Program-made: the position numbers and the translations under genes
Source of the DNA: Paraburkholderia phenoliruptrix
GTDB taxonomy: Bacteria > Pseudomonadota > Gammaproteobacteria > Burkholderiales > Burkholderiaceae
Direction: 5' to 3'
Assembly: GCF_019511605.1 (NCBI RefSeq)
Contig: NZ_JAEUAV010000002.1
Coordinates: 62,001-126,000, forward strand
Length of the DNA stretch: 64,000 nucleotides
Notes under the pieces: generated by a model
The model's database searches: none
What the model saw: the letters and a program-made list of their open reading frames with translations, nothing else
What the model was told of the DNA's origin: nothing
In this document: piece after piece, positions 42,301-51,249 of the stretch
Numbering within the stretch: position 1 is the first letter of the stretch
Layout of the letters: every line of letters begins with the position of its first letter

Positions 42301-42546
42301 CCGATTCTGATGACGTCGATTGCGTTCATCATGGGTGTCGTGCCGCTGGTGTTGTCCACCGGGGCCGGTTCGGAAATGCGTCATGCAATGGGTGTCGCGG
42401 TGTTCTTCGGCATGCTCGGGGTGACGTTGTTCGGGCTGATGCTGACGCCGGTGTTCTATGTGGTGCTGCGTACGATGGCCGGCGGGACGATTCATGTCGC
42501 GCAGAAAGACTCGCCGCGCATTGGCGCGCCGGTCACGGACGCCTGA
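39361..42546 (+). CDS. ceoB: RND multidrug efflux permease (CeoB/BpeF/MexF-like)
   Basis: A 1061-residue HAE1-type RND pump. It has the N-terminal helix ([42 protein letters not shown]), a large periplasmic loop, a helix bundle from about residue 335 and the proton-relay helix 4 with [16 protein letters not shown] (adjacent Asp pair). A second loop ([23 protein letters not shown]) and a second bundle ending near residue 1045 complete the fold. The family exports chloramphenicol, fluoroquinolones, trimethoprim and, in Burkholderia, salicylate. Specificity is inferred from synteny. Confidence 0.92.
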   Translation: [1061 protein letters not shown]

Positions 42547-42559
42547 GGAGAGAACAACA

Positions 42560-44137
42560 ATGAAACGCTATGAGTTTTTGAGCGGATGGGGCCGTGTGGC
42601 AGCGAGTGGTTTGCTGCTCGCGCTGCTCGCGGCCTGCTCGGTGGAGCCCACCTACAAGCGTCCAGAAGTGGATACGCCCGCTGCCTTCAAGGAAGCGCCG
42701 GTAGCGGCTTCGGGAGCGTCAGCCGTATCGGCGCAGGACACGGGCACGTGGAAAACGGCGCAACCCGCTGACGACGCGCATCGCGGCGAATGGTGGAAGA
42801 TTTTCGGCGACCCGCAACTCGATGCCCTCGAGGAGCAGGCGGCTGCCGCGAATCAGGACCTGAAGGCGGCAGCGGCGCGCGTGCAGCAGGCGCGAGCGGT
42901 GACGCGCGCGGCGAAGTCGGACTGGTTCCCGAAGTTCGACGCGGGTTTCGGCCCGACTCGCGAGCGCGCTTCCGCGGCTTCGCAATTCCAGCCGGACAGC
43001 GCGGGCGGCACGACCGGCACCATCTGGCGCGCACAGGTCGGCGCGTCGTATGAGGCGGATCTGTTCGGACGTGTCGGCTCGAACGTGAATGCTTCGCGCG
43101 CGGACGAGCAGCAAAGCGAGGCGCTGTTCCGTTCGGTGCAGTTGTCGCTGCAGGCCGACGTTGCTCAAAATTATTTCCAGTTGCGCGAGCTCGACACCGA
43201 CCAGGATCTGTATCGCCGCACGGTGGCGTTGCGTGAAGACACGCTCAAGCTTATCGAGCGCCGCTTCAAGGAAGGCGACATTAGCGAGCTCGACGTGTCG
43301 CGCGCGCGCAATGAACTCGCGAGCGCTCGCGCCGATGCAGTGGGTATCGCGCGTCAGCGCGCGGCTTCGGAACATAGTCTCGCGATTCTGCTTGGCAAGC
43401 CGCCGGCGGAGTTCTCCTTCGCCGAAGCGCCGCTCACGCCGGTCACGGTGCGGGTGCCGCCTGGCCTGCCTTCGGCGCTGCTGGAACGCAGGCCAGACGT
43501 GTCGGCGGCGGAGCGCGCAATGGCGGCGGCAAACGCACGCGTGGGTCTGGCGAAGTCGGCGTTCTTCCCGAAGCTCGACATTACGGGCGCATTCGGCTAT
43601 GAGTCGGCGACCTTGGGCGATCTGTTCATGTGGTCGAGCCGCGCGTTCATTCTCGGTCCGTTTGCAGGCACCGCACTGACAGTGCCCATTTTCGACGGCG
43701 GCCGGCGCAAGGCGAATCTGGCGCAGGCACGCGCGCGCTACGACGAAGACGTCGCGCAGTATCGTCAGCAGGTACTCGTCGCGTTCCGCGAAGTCGAAGA
43801 CAACCTGGCCGATCTGCGGCTGCTGGAAGACCAGATGCGCGAGCAGAACAACGCCGTGCAGGCGTCGCAGCGTGCCGCACGTCTGTCCCGTACGCAGTAC
43901 ACGGAGGGCGCGGTCAGCTATCTGGACGTGATCGACGGCGAGCGGCAGGTGCTCAGCACGCAACTGCAGGCGAGCCACTTGCAGGGCACGCAGGCAGTGG
44001 CAACCGTGAACCTGATTCGCGCGCTCGGTGGCGGCTGGGGCGATGCGCCGGCGTCGGGCACCGCGGTGGGGTCGGCGGCTCCGGCTGCAACGCCTGCTTC
44101 TGGCAGCGTGACTGGAGAACAGGTGGCGAAGCGTTAA
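42560..44137 (+). CDS. opcM: Outer-membrane efflux lipoprotein (OpcM/OprC-like)
   Basis: A 525-residue TolC-like channel of the NodT/OprM family. A lipoprotein signal ends in LLALLAACS with the acylated Cys near residue 25. Two repeats follow, each with long helices and beta strands: ARVQQARAVTRAAKSDWFPKFDAGFGPT in the first, and AMAAANARVGLAKSAFFPKLDI in the second. The C-terminal Ala/Gly-rich tail is dispensable-looking. ATG at 42560 follows GAGGAGAGAAC, 13 bases after the pump stop, and removes an upstream extension. The channel completes the tripartite pump. Confidence 0.88.
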   Translation: MKRYEFLSGWGRVAASGLLLALLAACSVEPTYKRPEVDTPAAFKEAPVAASGASAVSAQDTGTWKTAQPADDAHRGEWWKIFGDPQLDALEEQAAAANQDLKAAAARVQQARAVTRAAKSDWFPKFDAGFGPTRERASAASQFQPDSAGGTTGTIWRAQVGASYEADLFGRVGSNVNASRADEQQSEALFRSVQLSLQADVAQNYFQLRELDTDQDLYRRTVALREDTLKLIERRFKEGDISELDVSRARNELASARADAVGIARQRAASEHSLAILLGKPPAEFSFAEAPLTPVTVRVPPGLPSALLERRPDVSAAERAMAAANARVGLAKSAFFPKLDITGAFGYESATLGDLFMWSSRAFILGPFAGTALTVPIFDGGRRKANLAQARARYDEDVAQYRQQVLVAFREVEDNLADLRLLEDQMREQNNAVQASQRAARLSRTQYTEGAVSYLDVIDGERQVLSTQLQASHLQGTQAVATVNLIRALGGGWGDAPASGTAVGSAAPAATPASGSVTGEQVAKR

Positions 44138-44170
44138 ACGCTTCGGTTACCCATTTGAGTGTTGGAAAAG

Positions 44171-44207
44171 AGCCGGACCGCGCCACGAGCGCGGTCCGGC
44201 TTGTTTT
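44171..44207 (+). terminator. Rho-independent terminator of the efflux operon
   Basis: A 13-bp stem (AGCCGGACCGCGC / GCGCGGTCCGGCT) with a 5-base loop is followed by TGTTTT, 34 bases after the channel gene stop. Confidence 0.88.
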
Positions 44208-44352
44208 ATGCGCAAATCATTTTTCGCACTTTCCTTTCGAAAATCGCTTCGTAGACCCGCGCGCATCGTGGCCACTATGATGATTCGCACTTTGGCGCAG
44301 ACTGCCGGTCAGGCTCGCCGCGAATCCATCACATCGTCAACACGAGTCCACC

Positions 44353-45192
44353 ATGCGTACTTTTCTTCTCAACGCGCTGCGCTTTTTGCGTGCGCCGGCG
44401 CTCGCGCTGCTCAGCGCATTGGGTCTTGCACTTGCGGTGTCCGCCGCGCCCACGCTTGCGGCGGATGCGCCGACGCTGAAGATAGGCACCGCCACCAGCC
44501 CGCAAATCGAGGCGCTCAAAGTCGCGGTGCGCGAAGCGAAAGAGCAGGGGCTCGACGTCAAGGTAACCGAATTCACCGACTGGAATACGCCGAACGCGGC
44601 GCTTGCGAACAAGGACATCGACGTCAATTACTTCCAGCACATTCCGTTTCTGGAGAACGCGAAAAAGCAGGGCGGCTACAACTTCGTTGCAATTGCGCCA
44701 GGCACGATCATGAAGATCGGCCTGTACTCGAAAAAGATAAAGCGTTTCGACGAACTGAAGGACGGCGCGACGGTGGCCATCGCCAACGATCCGGTGAACG
44801 GCGGCCGCGGTTTGTTGCTGCTGCAACGAGCCGGTTTGATCAAGCTCACGCCGGGCATCGACTATCGCGCCACTACGCTCGATATCACCGCGAACCCCAA
44901 GCATCTGAAGATCATTCAACTCGAGGCGTCGCAACTGGCACGCTCGCTTGACGACGTGGATCTGGCGCAGGGCTACCCGAGCTTCATCAAGCTCGCGGGC
45001 ACCACGGATCCGAACAGCGCACTGCTGTTCGACGGGCTGGAAAACAGGAACTATGCGATTCAATGGGTCGTGCGTCCGGAGAGCGTAAACGATCCGCGCA
45101 TTCGCAAGTTTATTTCGATCTATCAGCATTCGCCGGCGGTGCGCGCCGCGCTCGACAAGGCATTTGGCGATCTTTACGCGGTCGCCTGGTAA
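44353..45192 (+). CDS. metQ: MetQ/NlpA-family ABC substrate-binding protein
   Basis: A 279-residue periplasmic binding protein of the NlpA/MetQ family: PTLKIGTATSPQIEALKVAVREAKEQGLDVKVTEFTDWNTPNAALANKDIDVNYFQHIPFLE, then GLYSKKIKRFDELKDGATVAIANDP and GRGLLLLQRAGLIKL. The signal peptide ends near LAADA and has no lipobox Cys, unlike many MetQ proteins, so it may be freely periplasmic. It is the first gene of an operon with MetN, MetI and two flavin-dependent enzymes, so its ligand may be an organosulfur compound rather than methionine. Confidence 0.86.
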   Translation: MRTFLLNALRFLRAPALALLSALGLALAVSAAPTLAADAPTLKIGTATSPQIEALKVAVREAKEQGLDVKVTEFTDWNTPNAALANKDIDVNYFQHIPFLENAKKQGGYNFVAIAPGTIMKIGLYSKKIKRFDELKDGATVAIANDPVNGGRGLLLLQRAGLIKLTPGIDYRATTLDITANPKHLKIIQLEASQLARSLDDVDLAQGYPSFIKLAGTTDPNSALLFDGLENRNYAIQWVVRPESVNDPRIRKFISIYQHSPAVRAALDKAFGDLYAVAW

Positions 45193-45233
45193 GCGGTGAC
45201 TTTCATACTGAAGAGAACCACGGGAGTCGCGCG

Positions 45234-46637
45234 ATGCCGAAGAAAAAGATCCTGCTGAACGCGTTCAACATGAATGCGGTCGGTCATATCAATCACGGTT
45301 TGTGGACGCATCCGCGAGACCAGTCTGCTCGTTATACGGACCTCGAGTACTGGACGAGTCTTGCGCAAACACTTGAACGCGGCAAGTTCGACGGCATTTT
45401 TCTCGCCGACATTGTGGGCGTGTACGACGTCTACGAAGGCGGCCCCGACACGCCGTTGCGCGAAGCCGTGCAGATACCGATCAACGATCCGGCGCTGATC
45501 GTGCCGGCCATGGCGCACGTCACGCAGCATATCGGCTTTGGCGTCACGTCGAATCTCACTTACGAGCCGCCGTATCTGTTTGCGCGCCGCATGTCGACGC
45601 TCGATCACCTCACGAAAGGCCGCGTCGGCTGGAACATCGTGACCGGCTATCTGGACAGTGCCGCGCGCGGCATGGGTCTCGCGCAGCAGATCAGCCACGA
45701 CGACCGCTACGAGCGCGCCGACGACTACATGGATGTGGTCTACAAGCTATGGGAGCAAAGCTGGGAAGACGACGCAGTGGTGCGCGACCGCGCTGCACGG
45801 GTGTTTTCGCAGCCGGCCAAGGTGCACCGCGTAAAGCATGACGGTCCCTACTATTCGATCGACGCGATTCACCTGAGCGAGCCTTCGCCGCAGCGCACGC
45901 CGGTTTTGTATCAGGCGGGTTCGTCGAGCCGCGGTGTGGATTTCGCGGCACGTCATGCGGAATGTGTGTTCGTGGGTGGGCAGAACAAGCAGTTGACGCG
46001 GTCTATTGTCGACGACATTCGCGCACGGGCGGAGAGCTTCGGGCGTGCGCGCGACGACATCAAGATCTTCGCGGGCATTACCGTCGTGGTAGGCGAAACC
46101 GAGCGCGCCGCGCGGGAAAAGTTCGAAGAGTATCGGCGATATGCGAGCGCGGAAGGGGGCATCGCGCATTTTTCCAGCTCGACAGGTATCGACTTTTCGC
46201 AATACGCGCTCGATGAACCGATCTCGTATGTCAAGACCGACTCCATGCAATCCGCGGTCGAGGCCATTTCCAGCAAGAGCGTGAGCGGCGTGTGGACCAA
46301 GCGCAAAGTGCTTGAACAGATGACGCTTGGCGGCCGCGCGAAACCCGTGGTCGGCTCGCCGCAACAGATTGCCGACGAGCTCGTTTCGTGGATCGACGAA
46401 GCGGGCGTGGATGGCTTCAATCTGACACGCACGGTCATGCCCGAATCGTTCGAGGACTTCGTGAATCTCGTCGTGCCCGAGCTGCAAAACCGCGGCGTTT
46501 ACAAGGAAGATTACGACCCCGCGCCGACTTTGCGCGAGAAGCTGTTCGGCGGCGGACGCGCGCGTTTGCCGGCAGTGCATGCCGGTGCGCAGCATCGCCG
46601 CCCGCAAAGCGGCGTCAAGCAAACCGTGGAAGCCTGA
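45234..46637 (+). CDS. FMN-dependent monooxygenase, NtaA/SnaA/DszA family
   Basis: A 467-residue class-C flavin monooxygenase of the NtaA/SnaA/SoxA(DszA) family. Features: ILLNAFNMNAVGHINHGLWTHPRD, KFDGIFLADIVGVYD, GRVGWNIVTGYLDSAARGMG, DRYERADDYMDVVYKLWE and QPAKVHRVKHDGPYY. These enzymes take FMNH2 from a separate reductase and cleave C-S, C-N or sulfone bonds. Its place between metQ and metN of a sulfur-type importer argues for an organosulfur substrate. ATG at 45234 gives the standard N-terminus; an in-frame extension overlaps metQ. Confidence 0.85.
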   Translation: MPKKKILLNAFNMNAVGHINHGLWTHPRDQSARYTDLEYWTSLAQTLERGKFDGIFLADIVGVYDVYEGGPDTPLREAVQIPINDPALIVPAMAHVTQHIGFGVTSNLTYEPPYLFARRMSTLDHLTKGRVGWNIVTGYLDSAARGMGLAQQISHDDRYERADDYMDVVYKLWEQSWEDDAVVRDRAARVFSQPAKVHRVKHDGPYYSIDAIHLSEPSPQRTPVLYQAGSSSRGVDFAARHAECVFVGGQNKQLTRSIVDDIRARAESFGRARDDIKIFAGITVVVGETERAAREKFEEYRRYASAEGGIAHFSSSTGIDFSQYALDEPISYVKTDSMQSAVEAISSKSVSGVWTKRKVLEQMTLGGRAKPVVGSPQQIADELVSWIDEAGVDGFNLTRTVMPESFEDFVNLVVPELQNRGVYKEDYDPAPTLREKLFGGGRARLPAVHAGAQHRRPQSGVKQTVEA

Positions 46638-46650
46638 GAGGAGCGAAGCC

Positions 46651-47811
46651 GTGGCCACTCTTTTCGACGCACCGCAGTTCATTGAAGATTCGCCGGCGCT
46701 TGCAGCGGATCAGCGCGCGCATGCAGCGGCCACCCAGGCCGCCGTGGTGTTCGACAACGTAGGCAAAGTGTTCGCGGACTCGCGCGGTGTGTCGACCACG
46801 GCGCTCGCGGAGGTGACGCTGAAGGTCGCGCGCGGCGAGGTATTCGGCATTATCGGCCGCAGCGGCGCGGGCAAGTCGACGCTGCTGCGGCTCGTCAATG
46901 GCCTCGAAAAGCCGAGTTCGGGAGCGGTGCGCGTGAACGGCGTGAGTGTCGGCGAACTCGACGAACGCGGACTCGTTACGCTGCGCCGCCGTATCGGCAT
47001 GGTGTTTCAGCACTTCAATCTGCTCTCGGCAAAGACCGTGCGCGAGAACATTGCGTTGCCGCTGAAAATTGCCGGTGTGCCGAAAGCGGCCATCGACAAA
47101 AAAGTGGACGCGCTGCTCGAACTCGTTGGGCTTGCCGCCAAGCGCGATGCGTATCCGGCGAGCTTGTCGGGCGGACAGAAGCAGCGTGTGGGCATTGCGC
47201 GCGCGCTCGTCACGGACCCCGACATTCTGTTGTGCGACGAAGCCACGTCCGCACTCGATCCCGAAACGACGCAAGCAATTCTCGCCTTGCTGCGCGACAT
47301 CAACCGGCGGCTGAATCTGACCGTCGTTCTGATCACACATGAAATGCAGGTGATTCGCGAAGTGTGCGATACGGTGGCTGTGATCGAGCGTGGCCGCGTA
47401 GTCGAAACAGGCCCGGTGTGGCGCGTGTTCGGCGCTCCGCAGCACGACGCGACGCGTGCGCTGCTGCGCACGCTGGTGCACGATCTGCCGGCGGACCTGG
47501 CCGAGCGAGTGAAGCCGCTCGCCGACATTGCGCAAGGCGACGCCCGCGTTCTGCTCGACCTGCGCTTCACCGGCGGCGACGCGCGCGATCCCGATCTGGC
47601 CGGCCTTGCATCAGCGCTGAGCGTCGAGGGCAGCGGAGTGAGTTTCGTCCATGGCGGTATCGACCGTATTCAGGGGCACGCGCAGGGTCGTCTTATCGTG
47701 TCCGCGCAGGTTCGTGCAAGCGGACGCACCGCGCTGCACGCGCAGGTTGGCGCGTTGCTCGAACGGGCGCGCCGCCATGCGAATCATGTCGAGGTGCTGG
47801 GCTATGTCTGA
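46651..47811 (+). CDS. metN: MetN-family ABC transporter ATPase
   Basis: A 386-residue ABC ATPase with Walker A GRSGAGKST (about residue 71), the ABC signature LSGGQKQRVGIARAL, Walker B ILLCDEATSALDPETT and the switch His in VVLITHEMQV. Its C-terminal ~90-residue NIL/ACT-like domain (ARVLLDLRFTGGDARDPDLAGLASALSVEGSGVSFVHGGI) is the methionine-sensing domain of MetN. The start is GTG at 46651, with GAGAGGAGCG upstream. Its stop overlaps metI by 8 bases. It powers the importer with MetQ and MetI. Confidence 0.92.
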   Translation: MATLFDAPQFIEDSPALAADQRAHAAATQAAVVFDNVGKVFADSRGVSTTALAEVTLKVARGEVFGIIGRSGAGKSTLLRLVNGLEKPSSGAVRVNGVSVGELDERGLVTLRRRIGMVFQHFNLLSAKTVRENIALPLKIAGVPKAAIDKKVDALLELVGLAAKRDAYPASLSGGQKQRVGIARALVTDPDILLCDEATSALDPETTQAILALLRDINRRLNLTVVLITHEMQVIREVCDTVAVIERGRVVETGPVWRVFGAPQHDATRALLRTLVHDLPADLAERVKPLADIAQGDARVLLDLRFTGGDARDPDLAGLASALSVEGSGVSFVHGGIDRIQGHAQGRLIVSAQVRASGRTALHAQVGALLERARRHANHVEVLGYV

Positions 47812-48460
47812 ACTCTGGCTGTCTGAACTCGTCGGCGCGATACGCGATACGCTCGTGATGGTCGGCGTTTCCGCAGTGATTGCTGCGCTCGTCGGCATTC
47901 CGCTTGCGCTGGTACTGGTCACGACCACGCGCGGCGGCATTTTCGAAAAACGCGCGGTGAACAGCACGCTCGGCGCGCTCGTGAATGCATTCCGCTCCAC
48001 GCCGTTCATCATTCTGCTCGTCGCGCTGCTGCCGCTCACGCGTTTCTTGATCGGCACGACCATCGGCGTATGGGCCGCGATCGTGCCGCTTAGCATCGCC
48101 GCTATTCCGTTTCTTGCACGCGTGGCGGAAGTCAGTCTGCGCGAAGTGGATCGCGGTTTGATCGAGGCGGCGCAGGCAATGGGGGCGCAGCGCCGGCACA
48201 TTATCTGGCATGTGCTGTTGCCTGAGGCGCTGCCTGGCATCGTTGGCGGCTTCACGATAACCGTGGTGGCGATGATCGGCTCCTCGGCGATGGCGGGCGC
48301 GGTCGGCGCGGGCGGCCTCGGCGATCTCGCGATCCGCTATGGCTATCAGCGCTTCGATACCACGGTAATGGTGACGGTAATCGTGCTGCTCATCGCAATC
48401 GTCACCGCGGTGCAACTGGTCGGCGACCGCTTCGTGCGGCGGCTCGCGCAGCGCGCCTGA
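47804..48460 (+). CDS. metI: MetI-family ABC transporter permease
   Basis: A 218-residue permease with five predicted helices and the methionine-permease signature: SELWLSELVGAIRDTLVMVGVSAVIAALVGIPLALVLV, NAFRSTPFIILLVALLPLTRFLIGTTIG, and the coupling-loop segment EAAQAMGAQRRHIIWHVLLPEALPGIVGGFTITV. It overlaps the MetN gene end. It forms the membrane channel of the MetQNI-type importer. Like MetN, specificity for methionine versus another sulfur compound is set by its operon partners and is uncertain. Confidence 0.92.
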   Translation: MSELWLSELVGAIRDTLVMVGVSAVIAALVGIPLALVLVTTTRGGIFEKRAVNSTLGALVNAFRSTPFIILLVALLPLTRFLIGTTIGVWAAIVPLSIAAIPFLARVAEVSLREVDRGLIEAAQAMGAQRRHIIWHVLLPEALPGIVGGFTITVVAMIGSSAMAGAVGAGGLGDLAIRYGYQRFDTTVMVTVIVLLIAIVTAVQLVGDRFVRRLAQRA

Positions 48461-48659
48461 TGTCTTGCGGTGCGCGAGAGCACGCCGATCTCGCGTCGGC
48501 GCAACAGCGCTTTCGCATGACGAATAGCGCCGCTCCTACCGGTTGGCGGCGTCACCGCCTATCATGAAACCTGCTGGACGATGGGCGCGAGCCTTCCGCC
48601 GCTCTTCGTCCTCTACGCTTTCCTCATTCGCCCTTCAAACGTCCTCACGTGGAAACAGC

Positions 48660-49862
48660 ATGAACGATTCTGCTCAAGCCGGCGCGCTGCGCGCGCGCGA
48701 GGCGTCCGCCGCGCCGGTCTCGCGCGATCTTGCCGCGCTGCTTGCAGCATTGCATGCGAACGCTGCGCAACGCGACCAGGCCGGCGGGCATGCCGCACAG
48801 GAAAAACAGTGGATCGCCGAGGCGGGCTTGCTCACGCTCGCCATTCCGCGCGAATTCGGCGGGGAAGGCGCGCCCTGGCCGGAGATCTACGAGGTCATTC
48901 GCAAGATCGCCCAGGTGGACAGCGCGCTCGCGCATCTGCTCGGCTTCACTTTTTTGCAGGAAGTGAGCATCTATGTATGGGGCAATGCCGCGCAACGCGA
49001 GCGCTACCTGAGAGGGACGGTGAAAGAGCGCTGGTGGTGGGGCAACGCGGTGAATCCGCTGGATGCGCGGCTCGTTGCAACTGCAACCGGCGACGGCGGT
49101 TATGTTCTGAACGGGCAAAAAGGCTTTTGCTCCGGCACGCGCGGTTCGCAAATGATGACGGTTTCCGCGCAGGACCCTCAGTCCGGCACGACACTGTTTG
49201 CAGTAGTGCCGACCGCGCGCGCGGGCATCACCGTCAACGACGACTGGAATCCGATCGGCCAGCGGCAGACCGACAGCGGCAGCGTTTCTTTTGCGCAGGT
49301 CAGAGTGGAGCCTGACGAGGTGCTGGACCGTGCCGACACGCCGTATGCGAGTTTGCGCACGCTTGTCTCGCAACAGGTGATGACGAACCTGTTCGTCGGC
49401 ATTGCTCAAGGCGCGCTGGAGGAAGCGCGAGCGTATGTCACGCAGTACGGCAAACCGTGGCTGACTTCGGGCGTGGCGAAGGCCACCGACGATCCATACC
49501 TGATTCAGCGCTTTGGCGAAATGCGCATCCAGGCAGTGAGCGCCGAGGCGTTGGCCGTGCGCGCCGCGCAGGCGCTGGATGCAGCATGGCGCGAAGGCCC
49601 TTCGCTCAGCGCGCAGGCGCGTGCGCACGTGGCACTCGCCACATCCGAGGCGAAAATCGTCGCGCACCGCGCGGCGCTCGAGGTTAGCGAGAAACTCTTC
49701 GACGCGTGCGGCGCGCGCGCAACGCACGGGCCACTGGCGCTCGACCGCTTCTGGCGCAACGCGCGCGTGCATACGCTGCACGATCCGCTCGACTATCGCG
49801 TGCGCGACGTCGGCCGGTATGCACTGAACGGGACATTGCCGGAGGTTTCTTTGTACACTTGA
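48660..49862 (+). CDS. SfnB/DszC-like acyl-CoA dehydrogenase-fold oxidoreductase
   Basis: A 400-residue flavoenzyme of the acyl-CoA dehydrogenase fold, closest to SfnB/DszC-type sulfur-acquisition oxidoreductases. Evidence: EAGLLTLAIPREFGGEGAPWPEIYEVIRKIAQVDSALAHLLGFTFLQ, KGFCSGTRGSQMMTVSAQD, NPIGQRQTDSGSVSFAQVRV and the C-terminal FDACGARATHGPLALDRFWRNARVHTLHDP. There is no catalytic Glu base of true acyl-CoA dehydrogenases at the usual site that I can confirm. It closes the sulfur-import and oxidation operon and likely oxidises an imported organosulfur compound. The preceding ~200-base gap could carry its own promoter. Confidence 0.83.
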   Translation: MNDSAQAGALRAREASAAPVSRDLAALLAALHANAAQRDQAGGHAAQEKQWIAEAGLLTLAIPREFGGEGAPWPEIYEVIRKIAQVDSALAHLLGFTFLQEVSIYVWGNAAQRERYLRGTVKERWWWGNAVNPLDARLVATATGDGGYVLNGQKGFCSGTRGSQMMTVSAQDPQSGTTLFAVVPTARAGITVNDDWNPIGQRQTDSGSVSFAQVRVEPDEVLDRADTPYASLRTLVSQQVMTNLFVGIAQGALEEARAYVTQYGKPWLTSGVAKATDDPYLIQRFGEMRIQAVSAEALAVRAAQALDAAWREGPSLSAQARAHVALATSEAKIVAHRAALEVSEKLFDACGARATHGPLALDRFWRNARVHTLHDPLDYRVRDVGRYALNGTLPEVSLYT

Positions 49863-49920
49863 GGCGGTTCGCGGCGCAGCCTGTCTGCGCCGTTTCATTC
49901 ATCCTCAAGAGACTCCCGGA

Positions 49921-51249
49921 TTGCAGTTCAAACTACCGACTACCGCGACAGCGCCATTCTGCCCATCCGAGGTGCAAGGCTCAGTCGCCGTCTCGCCTGG
50001 CGCGCCTTTCTGGAAAAAGATCCTGCAATTCGCAGGCCCTGGCCTGCTGGTTTCGATCGGCTATATGGACCCAGGCAACTGGGCCACCGACATCGAAGCC
50101 GGCTCGCGATACGGCTACAGCCTGCTGTTCGTGGTCATGCTCTCAAGTCTCGCGGCAATGGCGCTGCAGTGTCTGAGCATGCGTCTTGGTATTGTCACCG
50201 GGCGCGATCTGGCCGAGTTGTCCAAAGCGCGCTATTCACCGGCCGTCGCGCGGGGACAATGGCTGCTGGCCGAGCTGTCGATCATTGCGTGCGATCTGGC
50301 GGAAGTGCTGGGCGGCGCGCTTGCCTTCCATCTGCTCTTCAAATGCTCGCTCACCACGGGCGTATTGCTCACGGCATTCGATACGCTGATCGTGCTCGGC
50401 CTGAAGGGCAAGAATTTTCGCGACCTCGAGGCAATCATGCTTGGGCTGATTGCGACAATCGGCGTTGGCTACATCGTCGAGCTCGCGCTGGTCAAGCCGC
50501 ATTGGCCGTCGGTGGCGCAAGGGCTGATTCCGTCGTGGCAGGCGCTGAGTTCACGTGAGCCGATGTATCTGGCGATCGGCATTCTCGGCGCGACCGTCAT
50601 GCCGCATAACCTGTATCTGCATTCGTCGATTGTGCAGACGCGCGCGGTCAAGCGCGATTCCGCGAGCATCGGCTCGGCAATCGGCATGTCGCGCATCGAC
50701 ACCATCGTTTCGCTGCTGCTCGCGCTGATGATCAACATGGCGATCCTGATTCTCGCGGCTGCCGCCTTTCACGCGACCGGTCATAACCAGGTGACCGAAA
50801 TCGAAGACGCCTACAAACTGCTCGCGCCGATTGTCGGCACCGGCTTCGCGGCGGTGCTGTTCGCGATCACGCTGCTCGCGTCGGGGCAAAGCTCCACTTT
50901 TACGGGCACCGTGGCAGGGCAGGTCATCATGGAAGGCTTCCTGAACCTGAAAATTCCCTGCTGGCAGCGGCGCTTCATCACGCGTGCGCTCGCGTTGATC
51001 CCCGCGTTGATAGGCGTCCAGATGCTGGGCAACGGTGCGGTCGGCAAGCTGCTCGTCGCAAGCCAGGTGGTATTGAGCCTGCAACTGCCGTTCGCGCTCT
51101 ATCCGCTCATTCGCATGACGAGCGACCGCGCGCTGATGGGCGAGTTTGCGAACACGCTTGTCACCCGAATCGTTGCGTGGACGCTGTTTGCGGTGATTAC
51201 CGCCGCGAACCTGTGGCTCGTGATTCAGACGGTGGGGCTGGTGGACTGA
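49921..51249 (+). CDS. mntH: Nramp-family divalent metal transporter
   Basis: A 442-residue Nramp proton-coupled Mn/Fe importer with about eleven helices. The key motifs are intact: GYMDPGNWATD in helix 1 (Asp and Asn metal ligands), MPHNLYLHSS in helix 6 (Met and His) and the transport loop region QSSTFTGTVAGQVIMEGF. The only in-frame start that gives the full N-terminus is TTG at 49921, with CTCCCGG upstream; a short leader before the conserved region makes this plausible. The gene is monocistronic and followed by a bidirectional terminator. The Mn preference is inferred from the family. Confidence 0.92.
   Translation: MQFKLPTTATAPFCPSEVQGSVAVSPGAPFWKKILQFAGPGLLVSIGYMDPGNWATDIEAGSRYGYSLLFVVMLSSLAAMALQCLSMRLGIVTGRDLAELSKARYSPAVARGQWLLAELSIIACDLAEVLGGALAFHLLFKCSLTTGVLLTAFDTLIVLGLKGKNFRDLEAIMLGLIATIGVGYIVELALVKPHWPSVAQGLIPSWQALSSREPMYLAIGILGATVMPHNLYLHSSIVQTRAVKRDSASIGSAIGMSRIDTIVSLLLALMINMAILILAAAAFHATGHNQVTEIEDAYKLLAPIVGTGFAAVLFAITLLASGQSSTFTGTVAGQVIMEGFLNLKIPCWQRRFITRALALIPALIGVQMLGNGAVGKLLVASQVVLSLQLPFALYPLIRMTSDRALMGEFANTLVTRIVAWTLFAVITAANLWLVIQTVGLVD

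Noticed and set aside
39409..42495. A 1028-codon open frame antisense to the RND pump gene
   Set aside because: It lacks any recognisable domain and is His/Arg-rich, as expected opposite a high-GC coding sequence. The sense strand encodes a clear RND permease.
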